Below are positions 19,190 to 28,350 of a stretch of DNA of 64,000 nt, one piece after another. The notes under the pieces are model-generated. The model was given only the letters and a program-made list of their open reading frames with translations. It was not told where the DNA came from and did not search any database. How positions within the stretch are numbered: position 1 is the first letter of the stretch; the number at the start of each line of letters is the position of its first letter. This stretch comes from Corallochytrium limacisporum. Taxonomy: Eukaryota > Opisthokonta. The position numbers and the translations under genes are program-made. The stretch spans positions 71,939-135,938 of the forward strand of contig PDIP01000003.1 in assembly GCA_002811645.1 (NCBI GenBank), read 5' to 3'.

Positions 19190-21190
19190 TTACAGCTTGC
19201 GTGCGTCCTTACCTTCCATGACACCCTGGAGATCCCTCAGGGCCTGAACAATGTGTCCCACAAACTCAGGGTTGCGCTGTCCATAGCTGGTGACATTGAC
19301 ACCAATAAAATCATTCTGAACCTGGTATCCTACACCATATCCGTCAGGGGTAACGGCACCGAAGCCGCCCATTTGCAGAGCAGGGTCCACGAGTGTGGAT
19401 GTGGAGACAATGATGTGGTTCATCCGGGCGTACAGCGGATCCTCGAAAATCGCAGGGGTGGGCACACCGTGCTCTTCAGCCATGTGCCTCAGTGCAAACA
19501 GGTGGCGATCGCATCCAACACCAGTCGCAGCCTCGGTCGTGAGCTTACCGTGCTTGGCTGAGGCAGCCTTTAAAGTGTCCAGAATCTGTGCCGGAGAGGC
19601 AGATTTGTTGTTGATGGCGTTCGCCAGAGCGACACCTTCCATGGTGGCACTGCGGACGGTCTCGGTGCGGCCGCCGCGGAAGGCAGCAGTGGAACAGGAC
19701 TCGTAGGTGGCCGGAGTGTGTCCATACATGCGCCTGTACGCAATGTGGAACGCATTCTGGGCGACGGCATCAGGGCTGATCTTTGCAGCCTTGCAGAGCT
19801 TTTTGCCGATGCCCTCCACTCTCGCAATATTGATGTCCAGGGAGTTCCGGGTGGCATCGTACTTCTTCTTTGCGGTTGCGATGGCCTTTTTTGTGTCGTC
19901 GCCAAAGTGCCATTCAAGCTTCTCCACAGGGACCTCGCTGGTGGAGTTCTGTGTCTCTCCTGTGTACTTTATGCTGTCGTTGTAAACTTCCCGAAAGTAG
20001 CGCAGGACGGCCACACCATCACCCCAACTGTGCTCAAAATTTACAGAACTCATACCATTCTTGCTTACCAGCAAACTGAAGGATTTATCGTACCACCGGT
20101 TGCTGCCGTTACCGTGCAGGAAGACATTATTGCACGTCTCTGGGGTATCGATTAAAGCGTCTTCAAGAACAACATGAAAGATAGACCCATCGATGGCCTC
20201 CAAGCTCTTGGCATTGCCTGGTTGGTTCTTGATCTGAGTGCGGACTTCAGCCCAGATGTCCCGGTCCTCCGTAGTCATGTAACCCAGACTCAGTGGCTCT
20301 GCCTGCTTATCTGCATCCTTTTTGGCCGCCTCAAGGGAAGCGCGGATCTCCGGCACCGACTTGATTTCGCCACTTGGCTCCAGGACTTGGACTTTGTAGA
20401 AGTGCCCATTTATCTGCACAGACACATGCAAAGGGTTGTCGGACCTGACCAGAATATCTCGGATCTTGGAGGGCACACGAGTGCTCGCGAACAGATTCGG
20501 GTACTGGCTCATGTCCAAAGCATAGGCTTTCCAGACAGCACCGTAGTAGAAAGCAATAGAGTCTGGGCACATCGCTGCGGTGGCACGGAACAGCGGTGTA
20601 TCGCTTTTTCTAGGGTCCAGATGGAAGAGATCCGGAGCCAAGTTTGCAGTCCGATAGCTGTTGTACATGCGACAACTGCTGCGAATCAGAATAGCCGCAC
20701 GAGTAAGTTGATCCATATGGTTCGGATTAGGATCATCAGTGAATACCATAAACGGGTTGTAGTTGATAGGGAGAGGGGTGCGAGCTTTAAGGTACATGTC
20801 GAACCACATTGCATTAACGTAACTTGTGTTTTTGTTCTGTGCATCATAGTCCTTAAGAATTGCCTGAACATCAGGACCCACACCATTCAGGAACTCATCT
20901 GCGCTTTTCTTGGTGTGCGCCAGTTCTTCCGGGGACTTGGTTATGGGCTCGACCGCAGATACCCAGCGCGCCAAGGTGTCCTCCAGTTTTGGAATGGGCC
21001 ACCGAGGCAGAGAAGCTTGGAACTTGGACATCGGGATTTCGGAAGGTGGAAGGCGACTAGCGTCAGTCACATTCAGAGTGGAGTATCCCTTCTTGTTCGT
21101 CTGAATGAGCAATGCCGTGAGCGCAGGCTTGGCCAAGCCAGTCTCAGTCTGACGCAAGAGAGTCCTTGCCCTTGACGCTGTTGAGAGCAT
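19190..21190 (-). CDS. CPT2: carnitine O-palmitoyltransferase 2, mitochondrial
   Basis: Seen: 666 residues, close to animal CPT2 (about 658). The N-terminus is basic and hydroxylated (RARTLLRQTETGLAK), as in mitochondrial targeting. The choline/carnitine acyltransferase fold covers the rest. The catalytic motif NFEHSWGDGVAVLRYF puts the active histidine at 387. The carboxyl half has RGGRTET and STSTLVDPALQMGGFG segments typical of the family. No membrane segments precede the domain, which separates it from CPT1. Family knowledge: CPT2 on the inner mitochondrial membrane converts acylcarnitine back to acyl-CoA for beta-oxidation. The start ATG (AAAACATGC) has GTACT motifs 12-23 bases upstream. 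A 333-codon open frame on the opposite strand is a shadow of this gene. Confidence 0.97.
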   Translation of the reverse strand: MLSTASRARTLLRQTETGLAKPALTALLIQTNKKGYSTLNVTDASRLPPSEIPMSKFQASLPRWPIPKLEDTLARWVSAVEPITKSPEELAHTKKSADEFLNGVGPDVQAILKDYDAQNKNTSYVNAMWFDMYLKARTPLPINYNPFMVFTDDPNPNHMDQLTRAAILIRSSCRMYNSYRTANLAPDLFHLDPRKSDTPLFRATAAMCPDSIAFYYGAVWKAYALDMSQYPNLFASTRVPSKIRDILVRSDNPLHVSVQINGHFYKVQVLEPSGEIKSVPEIRASLEAAKKDADKQAEPLSLGYMTTEDRDIWAEVRTQIKNQPGNAKSLEAIDGSIFHVVLEDALIDTPETCNNVFLHGNGSNRWYDKSFSLLVSKNGMSSVNFEHSWGDGVAVLRYFREVYNDSIKYTGETQNSTSEVPVEKLEWHFGDDTKKAIATAKKKYDATRNSLDINIARVEGIGKKLCKAAKISPDAVAQNAFHIAYRRMYGHTPATYESCSTAAFRGGRTETVRSATMEGVALANAINNKSASPAQILDTLKAASAKHGKLTTEAATGVGCDRHLFALRHMAEEHGVPTPAIFEDPLYARMNHIIVSTSTLVDPALQMGGFGAVTPDGYGVGYQVQNDFIGVNVTSYGQRNPEFVGHIVQALRDLQGVMEGKDARKL

Positions 21191-22736
21191 GTTTTGTTTC
21201 TGTACTTTGTACTTGAGCCCAATTAGATTCTATGGCGTGATCCTCGGACATTGGCGAATTCCATTCCATCCTTGTCCATAGACAGCACTCGTCTTAGCCT
21301 TGTGTAGCTTTCACTGTAGTCTCTGGGCTCCACCTCTCCATTCCCTGCACATCTGAAACCGGCAATACCACTCTTCACGCCGACCAACTCGTTCGGATCA
21401 CTCTTTGGAAGAGGGCTCCATCCCACCACCGCAGTGCCACAGGTATCAGACAAAATTGGAATCCCGGGGATACCTCTTTTCTCCTTTCCTGCCAGCTATG
21501 TGTATGTATACAGAATTTTGGAAAGTTCTCTCCTGATGCTGTGCTGAGGTCCGTGCGCGCTATGTGGTGCAGTCTGGTGATGGATTAGCGCTTCCTCTCC
21601 GTTTCTGCGTTCTGTAGCCAAAAATAACTAACGACCCCATCTTTCATAGTCAAGCTACGGTCACTGATTTCAGCCAATTGTGAATATGCTACACGTGTCT
21701 CGGCGGTTACTGTGCAAGAGTCCTGGCCCCTTAAGTTACTACGACAAGGACTATGCCAGTTCCTGCGGCGGGACTTGGATGGCATTGTTTATCTTCGTAA
21801 CACGGGAACACGGTTCGGACGCTCAAATATTCACGAATCAGAAATGACAAATTTGAGTGGGGCCTACTTTAGCAAAGGGCAAGCTCGAGGTGCTCGGCTC
21901 AAATGTATAGTCGGAGCAGACAAGGGGCGGGTTCTCCACTTCCACGCCTGCCCCTGTGGTCCACGGTGAGTGTATCCACAGTACCGCTCTGAACAGTGAA
22001 AGTATCAAAGTGTACACCTTTGTGTGCACAGTTAAATTAGCCCGCACATCGTATGCTGAGGCAAATTCTAAATAAACAAACTATCTGCGACGAGCACCAA
22101 TTGAGAGAGCTTGAGAGCAAACGTGCTGGTTCCTTAGTCTGCGCGGTTCATATGTGCTATAGTAAATGTGAGCATTAGTGGGCAAGGGACAGGGTAGGTG
22201 TAGCGCGAATATGAGATTCACTGGCGGTAGGTGGGAAGTACGCAAGAGACTGCCGCTTCGTGTGTACGCTCGCGCCCATTGTGCACTATGTTGGTTTGTG
22301 CAAACACATGGATCGGCGGGTAGCCACCCGCGGCCCGTTTCCTTTAGGGAGGGGGGGAGGTCTTTGGTGGCGCTGACTGCATAGTGAGTGTACTGGAGGA
22401 CCGTGCGGAACTGTTTCTGTGAGGGCGACGGTTAGTATAGCAAACCGGGGTGGAGCATTTCGAGACTATATGCTTACGAGTCCGGTAGAATGTTACCAAA
22501 ACGATTATGCAGCAAATCTACTCGCCTGAGACGTATCATTGTAGCTCTACCGAAATGCTAACTAGTGTACAGAAGTTTTCAGAGCCTCATTCAAAGTTAT
22601 TTAAGTCTTGGGGCTCGTACAAACAATGCATGAATGGTTGTTTACAAGGGACTGGATACTTATAAATTCGTGGACGACTATGCGATTATAATGTAGGAAC
22701 ATTTGTACTTTGGCAATCAAGAAATCGAACACACGT
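21191..22736. other. divergent intergenic region between CPT2 and COX10
   Basis: No coding region or RNA gene is recognisable in 1.5 kb. An E-box CACGTG lies at 21692-21697 and a TATA box (22661-22667) near the COX10 end. The right part should hold the COX10 promoter and the left part the CPT2 promoter. Confidence 0.5.
22661..22667 (+). promoter_or_regulatory. candidate TATA box of COX10
   Basis: TATAAAT, 76 bases before the COX10 ATG. A TGTACTT motif lies 43 bases further on, at 22704-22710, at a spacing near that expected for an initiator. Inferred from position. Confidence 0.45.
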
Positions 22737-23993
22737 ATGCTGCGGTTGGCAAGCGCTCGTCAGGCGCGTGTGCAGTACCTTCAGGTGGCACGTGCAGGTG
22801 CACTGCGGATCCATACTTCTGCAGCGCATCCCAGCATCGCCATTCCGGTCGGGATCAAACAGCAGGATGAGCAGAGCATCGGTTTTGACACTATTGACGA
22901 GCAAAAAGTAAGAGTCAATGGCAGTTTAGAGTCCTTGCAGAGGACTAAGCCGCTGTACGGCTACAGGCTCTCTGAATTGCCCCAGATTTACTCCAACTTG
23001 AGCAAGATCAAATTGAGCACCTTAGTTGTGTTGACCACCATGGCGGGTTATGCTGTTGCACCGGGACCTCTTAGCCTTTCCATGCTTATGCATACGACTG
23101 CTGGAACAGCTCTGTGCGTTGCCAGTGCCAATTCACTTAATCAATTTATTGAGTACCCGTACGACTCACAGATGAGCCGTACACGCACACGGCCGCTGGT
23201 CACAGGAAAGATCAGTCCTCTCCACGCGCTGACTTTTGGCGCCGTGACAGGTGTTACCGGCGTGGCCACCCTTGCAGAACTGGTGAATCCTACTGTAGCA
23301 TTGTTAGGTGCAGGCAATATTGCATTATACGCATTTGCCTACACTTCAATGAAGCGGACATCCATTGCAAATACTTGGGTGGGTGCCCTGGTCGGTGGTA
23401 TACCGCCCATGATGGGCTGGGCTGCTGCGACAGGGAGCCTAGACCCTGCTGCTTGGGTCCTCGGTGGGCTGCTGTACGCATGGCAGTTCCCCCACTTTAA
23501 TGCTCTGAGTTGGAATCTGCGTCAAGACTATGCCCAGGCTGGCTACCGCATGATGAGCATTACAGACCCAGACCTGTGCCGCAGGACAGCACTCCGGTAC
23601 TCGTTGGCATGCTTCCCTCTCAGCCTTGCGCTTCCTGCCCTGGGAGTTTGTAACCCTTGGTTTGCAGTCACGTCTTCTCTTGTGAACGCGTATATGAGCA
23701 TAGAAGCCGTGCGTTTTTATCGCAATGCTGACAGCGGCAGTGCGCGTAAGTTGTTCTTTGCGAGCATTGTCCACTTGCCCGTGCTCATGGCACTCGTGGT
23801 CTTGCATCGGAAGAGCGACGATGATCGGGAGGAGGAGCAGCGTGAATACAGTCTGCAACATTCCAAGAAGTTCCTGCAGGCCGCCTCAGGCAACACTGCC
23901 GGAGACGCGGCGCTGGTGCAGGATGACAAATACGGACTGTTTAAGTACTGCCCAACCCCCTACTACCGTTGGATTCAACAACTGATCGGTTGA
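22737..23993 (+). CDS. COX10: protoheme IX farnesyltransferase (heme O synthase) COX10
   Basis: Seen: 418 residues. A basic N-terminus (1-30, RLASARQARVQYLQ) looks like a mitochondrial targeting signal. The UbiA-type prenyltransferase domain has about 7-8 hydrophobic helices. The substrate site motif NSLNQFIEYPYDSQMSRT, then RTRPL, is typical of COX10. The second polar motif and its context (YAWQFPHFNALSW, then DYAQAGYRMM) follow the animal form closely. Family knowledge: COX10 adds a farnesyl group to heme B to make heme O, the precursor of heme A in cytochrome c oxidase; it acts in the inner mitochondrial membrane. The frame is open to 22710 but without an ATG there, so the start is 22737. 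Confidence 0.97.
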   Translation: MLRLASARQARVQYLQVARAGALRIHTSAAHPSIAIPVGIKQQDEQSIGFDTIDEQKVRVNGSLESLQRTKPLYGYRLSELPQIYSNLSKIKLSTLVVLTTMAGYAVAPGPLSLSMLMHTTAGTALCVASANSLNQFIEYPYDSQMSRTRTRPLVTGKISPLHALTFGAVTGVTGVATLAELVNPTVALLGAGNIALYAFAYTSMKRTSIANTWVGALVGGIPPMMGWAAATGSLDPAAWVLGGLLYAWQFPHFNALSWNLRQDYAQAGYRMMSITDPDLCRRTALRYSLACFPLSLALPALGVCNPWFAVTSSLVNAYMSIEAVRFYRNADSGSARKLFFASIVHLPVLMALVVLHRKSDDDREEEQREYSLQHSKKFLQAASGNTAGDAALVQDDKYGLFKYCPTPYYRWIQQLIG

Positions 23994-25908
23994 AGAATCC
24001 TGTGCCATACACTACGTGACATATTCATCTACGTATCCATCACAGTCATGATCACCTTGACCCGTGCAACCCTTCTGAATAGAACAGTTTTACAGCTAGA
24101 TCCAAGTTTCAAACTGGTGTCAATGAGATTGATGAGACTTCCCCTTTACTCGTCTGGAACAGCCCCTGACACCTGTGGAGGAGACGTACTATACGAAACG
24201 ATGCAAGTTTGTGCGCGGTAAATCTGCCAGACATCGGCTCGAAGACATTGACTGCGGTCCCCGGGCCCGCCGGTGGGGGGGCACTGGGGAGGAGTTGGGA
24301 TTGGGACAGACCTCTGGGGAGGGAGAGCGCAGAATTGGAGGACGCAACGAAAATTTTGGAATCGATATCTTAGTATGGGCGGGTCCGTTCTTCAAAGTGG
24401 GTCCACGATCAACCAAAAAAAAGCGCTGACTTTCTGATGAGGGAGGGGAGGAACTGAAGCAGAGAGCCCATGGATGGAGTTTGCTCGGGGCAGTGCATTC
24501 GCTGGCCCGCTCGTCGAACATCTTACTGCGGAAGATACTACTACAAAAATCAAAACAATACATGTCTCCATGCGCACGCACTCACCCAGTTCGCAGGATG
24601 TCCCTCTTGATGGTTCTATATACACAAGCTTCCATCAAAAGCACAGTTCCATCCTCGCGCGTACAGCTCTCGATCACGAATTGGGCACAACAAGACCCAC
24701 TAGGGAGATATACACTTTCTACATCAGTAGAGATGCCCCACTTCGGCATGTCAATTTTGTCATTGCACTGCAGTTAGTGTAAATTGGTCGAAATCTTACG
24801 ATTTAGCCGATGCCGATATGCCCACAAGATTCTAGAGTGATGCAGTGAACAGATCTCATCTGTCCCTCCTTCTCACCCTCTCGGCCGCGGGTGCTTTTAT
24901 GTGTGTATGCTCACCTCATGTGCACTACAGACATCCCAATCCAAACAGATCTACAGCTCTAAACAGTATGGGAAACGGACACCCGGTAAACAGGCTGTGG
25001 ACCCAGGCCGAGCACACTTTCATCTTTGCAGTTGGTCCATTGGAGCGATTTGTGTCATGTCAGCAAGGTGAGTGTATGATACAGAAACGGTTCTCTCCGG
25101 GTTTTCTGCTAGGCGCATTGGGATTTTCGTTGATCCCCCCTTCCCCCTTCCGGACAATACCCCTTCCTCGCATTCATTTTCCCCGTTCTCGGTGAAAGAG
25201 AAGTGAGAATGGGTGGTGGGGAAGGGGTCCCTTGTTCCTTACGATGCGCGACGAATTCCCTTTTGCGGCCGACATTGCAAATTCTTTTGGGGCTCGCAAT
25301 TTCCGTTTCGTTCGATTATCCAGTCTTGTGTTTCTTGCAAATTTTTACTATATGTTAACCATTGATAATTCGGTTACGGTTTTCGCAACTAGTATCTTTA
25401 CCCGTGATCGAAGAATCGTCCATTTTTCGGTACTTTTCTCCACCCTTTCCCCCTTTCCCCCTTCTCCCCGTCACCAGAGACGAAACTCGCATTTGGGTGG
25501 ACACGGGGTAGTGAATATATGACGAGTTTCTGACGCTTGTGACCCGTCCTTGTAATGCGGGTGAGATTGGAGGACACGGCCACCGGTCACCTCAGGAACG
25601 TTTTGAAATTGCTAGGCCGGGCTGCGCGATCTTTCTCACCTAGTTGCATAGGGTGGGCATCTCTGAGGTCGAAATGTCTGAAGTTCCTGTGCGCACTTTC
25701 CTCGTCAGATGTTCAAACATTGGCTACTCTGGTTTCGTTAGGAGATGTACTGAGCATCCGCCGCATTTGGGTAAAGGTACATCAAAGATTCATGGGGTGA
25801 ACAGTATCGGAATGTTCAATGCAAGACCTAGAGGAGGTTTAAAGCAAAGAACAAGGCACCGTCGCCGGTCGAACACGTTCAAGTATATCTAAAGACATCT
25901 ATGAAACC
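23994..25908. other. intergenic region upstream of the thrombospondin-repeat gene
   Basis: Nothing recognisable in 1.9 kb. G-rich tracts lie around 24280-24330 and pyrimidine-rich tracts around 25130-25170 and 25435-25470. A good splice donor (CAAG/GTGAGT at 25064-25073) could mark an unrecognised leader exon, since the downstream gene lacks a signal peptide. A three-codon ATG frame (25901-25912) overlaps that gene's start. Confidence 0.45.
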
Positions 25909-28350
25909 ATGACCTTTGCCAAATCAGAGACTGCGGATCGTTCGGCATCCGTGATGGCCAAGGTGGCGAGTAGCCGTCTTCAGAGGCGTCAAGGTCCTGG
26001 GATTGAAGTGGAGGAAGTCCCCGAGGACCGCTTGATTAGTCTTACACTTACTAATTCCCAGGAAGGTGCGGGCTGCGGCACTTCAGTGGTCATCGACAGT
26101 GAAGGAAAGGTCACGGGTATGGGTTGCCCAGGTTTCACAGTGGACACCCGGGGCAGTCGGGTTGAGGGCCATGGGGTAGCTTCCCTCTTCCTCGATGATC
26201 AGTTCCTGGGTGCCCTTTTGCCCGCTTTGGATATGGAAAATGCCGATCCGTCCGAATTTGTCAACGCGAGATGTGGAACCTCACTGGACATTAGTAACGA
26301 TGGCAGCACCATTATCATGGGATGCCCTGGTATGGCAGTGTCGATAAATCAAGGCGAGGACCCTGTCACTGACTCCGGTGCCATTGTGATCTACCAAAGA
26401 GATCCAAACGCAGGTGCGAATGTGAAATTTGAGTTTGTCAAGATGATCCGTGCATCTCAGGGAGGAATTGGATTCGGATCTAAAGTTCTGATGTCCCAGG
26501 ATGGCACTGTCTTCGCTGTTCTCGCACCTGACTACGTCCGAGAGAATGCAGAGGGCACCGGTGCTGCCTTTGTGGGCACAGTCGCGGGGTCGAACACCGT
26601 GGATGATCTCGCCCTCTGCGTGGCTGCTGCCGACCAGCGATTCCCTGGTCACCGAACGGCCTCAATGGGCTGGGATGGAGTCACTCCGAGCCCGATCCTC
26701 GTGCTCGGATCCCCTACCGAGGCTGGTGATGAGGCTGGCACAGTGGCGAACAGCGGTTGGGCTGCTATTTATTCTGTCGACACAAGTGGAGCTGGCTTTG
26801 CTGGAAGCACGGTCGAACCCATCAATTTCTTGCCATTAGAGGACACCTCTGACCTTGCTGATCGCTTTTTTGGTGCGGAAGTGAACATGGACCCACGTGG
26901 CAACTTGGTCCTTGCAAGCGCTCTACGGTACGACGACCAGACCGACCCGCACGGCTATGTCGTATTCTTTGATGCCCGTTTTGGCCCCATTGAAGAGGCT
27001 AGTATTCTGTACGGACCGTTCCAGGCCGGTGCGATCAGTCGAGAGACATTGCCACCGTTCCCGATGGCCTACGTGGAGCCAGAGGACCTGAGCAACGGCA
27101 ACGGTCTGCTAGTCACGGGACAGGCTAATGGAGACAACCGTGATCTACTTATCGAGCGCCTGGACAATGCTGAGAACGATCTGCAGCTTCAAAACACCCT
27201 CGACAACGCGCCTGCCACTGCAGTGGGCATGAGCACTGATGGCAAATGGGTCATTTCTGGTTACGGTACAGACTTTGTGGACGGTCTACAGAATGCTGGC
27301 TATGCCATTCTCACGCGCATCGATGATGAGGATGAGGACGGTGTGCCACACTTCCGTGACAATTGCCCGGACACGGCGAATCCGGATCAGGAGGATACTG
27401 ATGGTGACGGAGTTGGTGATGTTTGCGATCTCTGTCCCGATGTTTCGGACAGCCCCCCCAACTTCCCGGTCACCTTCGAACAGGAGGACTTTGACGATGA
27501 CGGTGTGGGTGATGCCTGCGACAACTGTCTTCAGATCCCGAATCCAGACCAAGAAGACGCTGACGGTAACAATATTGGTGATGCCTGTGAAAATCTAACG
27601 GACGAGGACGGTGATGGCGTACCAGATGTAATTGATAACTGTCCCAACGCACCCAACGAGGACCAGAAGGACACTGACGGAGACGAGGTCGGTGATGTTT
27701 GCGATAACTGTCCCGAGAAGGCCAATCCCGACCAAGCAGACGAGAACGGAGACGGCATTGGTGACGCGTGCTTTGCGGATCAACCGGACAGAGACGGTGA
27801 TGGTGTGCCAGATGCCCTTGATGCCTGTCCCGATAATAAGGATGTTAGCAGCGCGGGCAGCAACTGTGACTCTGGCTCTGGAGGCAGTGATAACACGGCA
27901 GTGATCGCAGGTGTGGTAGCCGGAGTGATCGCTCTGATTCTGATCTTGATCGGAGTCTGGTACTGGCGCCACAAGCGAAACAAGAAGGCTGCAGCTGCGG
28001 CAGCTGCCGCCACTGCTGAGGGTCGTCCTTCCAACGGCTCCCTTGCTGCGCCGATGCCTTATGACTCGAAGGGAATGAAGACAGACTCGAACATATACAA
28101 TGACACTGTGGATGTCGTAGACACGCGTTCATCGGATGTTGGTGGAGACCATCGTGAAAGCATGGCTACATCTGTCCGGGGTAGTCTAGCCACTCGAGAT
28201 CTGCCTCTCACTCCAGCGGAACAGTCAGTCTACGAGGAAGTTCCTGCCGCACTGACGAGTGTGGGGTCGACTGGTGATGCACCCTCAACGACTGGTCCCG
28301 CACTGTCGTCTACCTACCTCGACCTCACCCCAGCATCTTCTGAGCGCTGA
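25909..28350 (+). CDS. thrombospondin type 3 repeat transmembrane protein
   Basis: Seen: 813 residues. An N-terminal 450 residues has repeated blocks with G-x-C-G-T-S-V-V/L-D-I and GCPG motifs (about 60-400), resembling an FG-GAP-like beta-propeller. About residues 472-650 hold at least five calcium-binding thrombospondin type 3 repeats (DxDxDGVxDxxDNCP). One membrane helix follows (about 663-686, VIAGVVAGVIALILILIGVWYW), then a basic and poly-Ala stretch, and a 127-residue Ser/Thr-rich tail. The tail has Tyr730 (NIYNDTV), Tyr775 (SVYEEV) and Tyr803 (TYLDL) in phosphotyrosine-like contexts. Family knowledge: the type 3 repeat binds calcium in secreted or surface proteins, so the membrane protein should face outwards. 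No signal peptide is visible at this start, which is odd. A surface receptor or adhesion role is inferred. Confidence 0.85.
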   Translation: MTFAKSETADRSASVMAKVASSRLQRRQGPGIEVEEVPEDRLISLTLTNSQEGAGCGTSVVIDSEGKVTGMGCPGFTVDTRGSRVEGHGVASLFLDDQFLGALLPALDMENADPSEFVNARCGTSLDISNDGSTIIMGCPGMAVSINQGEDPVTDSGAIVIYQRDPNAGANVKFEFVKMIRASQGGIGFGSKVLMSQDGTVFAVLAPDYVRENAEGTGAAFVGTVAGSNTVDDLALCVAAADQRFPGHRTASMGWDGVTPSPILVLGSPTEAGDEAGTVANSGWAAIYSVDTSGAGFAGSTVEPINFLPLEDTSDLADRFFGAEVNMDPRGNLVLASALRYDDQTDPHGYVVFFDARFGPIEEASILYGPFQAGAISRETLPPFPMAYVEPEDLSNGNGLLVTGQANGDNRDLLIERLDNAENDLQLQNTLDNAPATAVGMSTDGKWVISGYGTDFVDGLQNAGYAILTRIDDEDEDGVPHFRDNCPDTANPDQEDTDGDGVGDVCDLCPDVSDSPPNFPVTFEQEDFDDDGVGDACDNCLQIPNPDQEDADGNNIGDACENLTDEDGDGVPDVIDNCPNAPNEDQKDTDGDEVGDVCDNCPEKANPDQADENGDGIGDACFADQPDRDGDGVPDALDACPDNKDVSSAGSNCDSGSGGSDNTAVIAGVVAGVIALILILIGVWYWRHKRNKKAAAAAAAATAEGRPSNGSLAAPMPYDSKGMKTDSNIYNDTVDVVDTRSSDVGGDHRESMATSVRGSLATRDLPLTPAEQSVYEEVPAALTSVGSTGDAPSTTGPALSSTYLDLTPASSER

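Noticed and set aside
20174-21175. 333-codon plus-strand open frame
   Set aside because: Lies wholly antisense to the CPT2 gene, whose domains and catalytic histidine are clear; no recognisable protein in this frame.
38-21697. E-boxes (CACGTG) at 39, 6220 and 21692 as possible targets of the SREBP-like factor
   Set aside because: The hexamer is rarer in this window than random expectation and the sites are not consistently placed at promoters; one is in a 3' region.
24845-25068. possible signal-peptide exon for the thrombospondin-repeat gene
   Set aside because: The hydrophobic stretch has no in-frame ATG before it (it would need GTG), and a good acceptor near 25900 is lacking. Kept only as a hint for RNA-seq.
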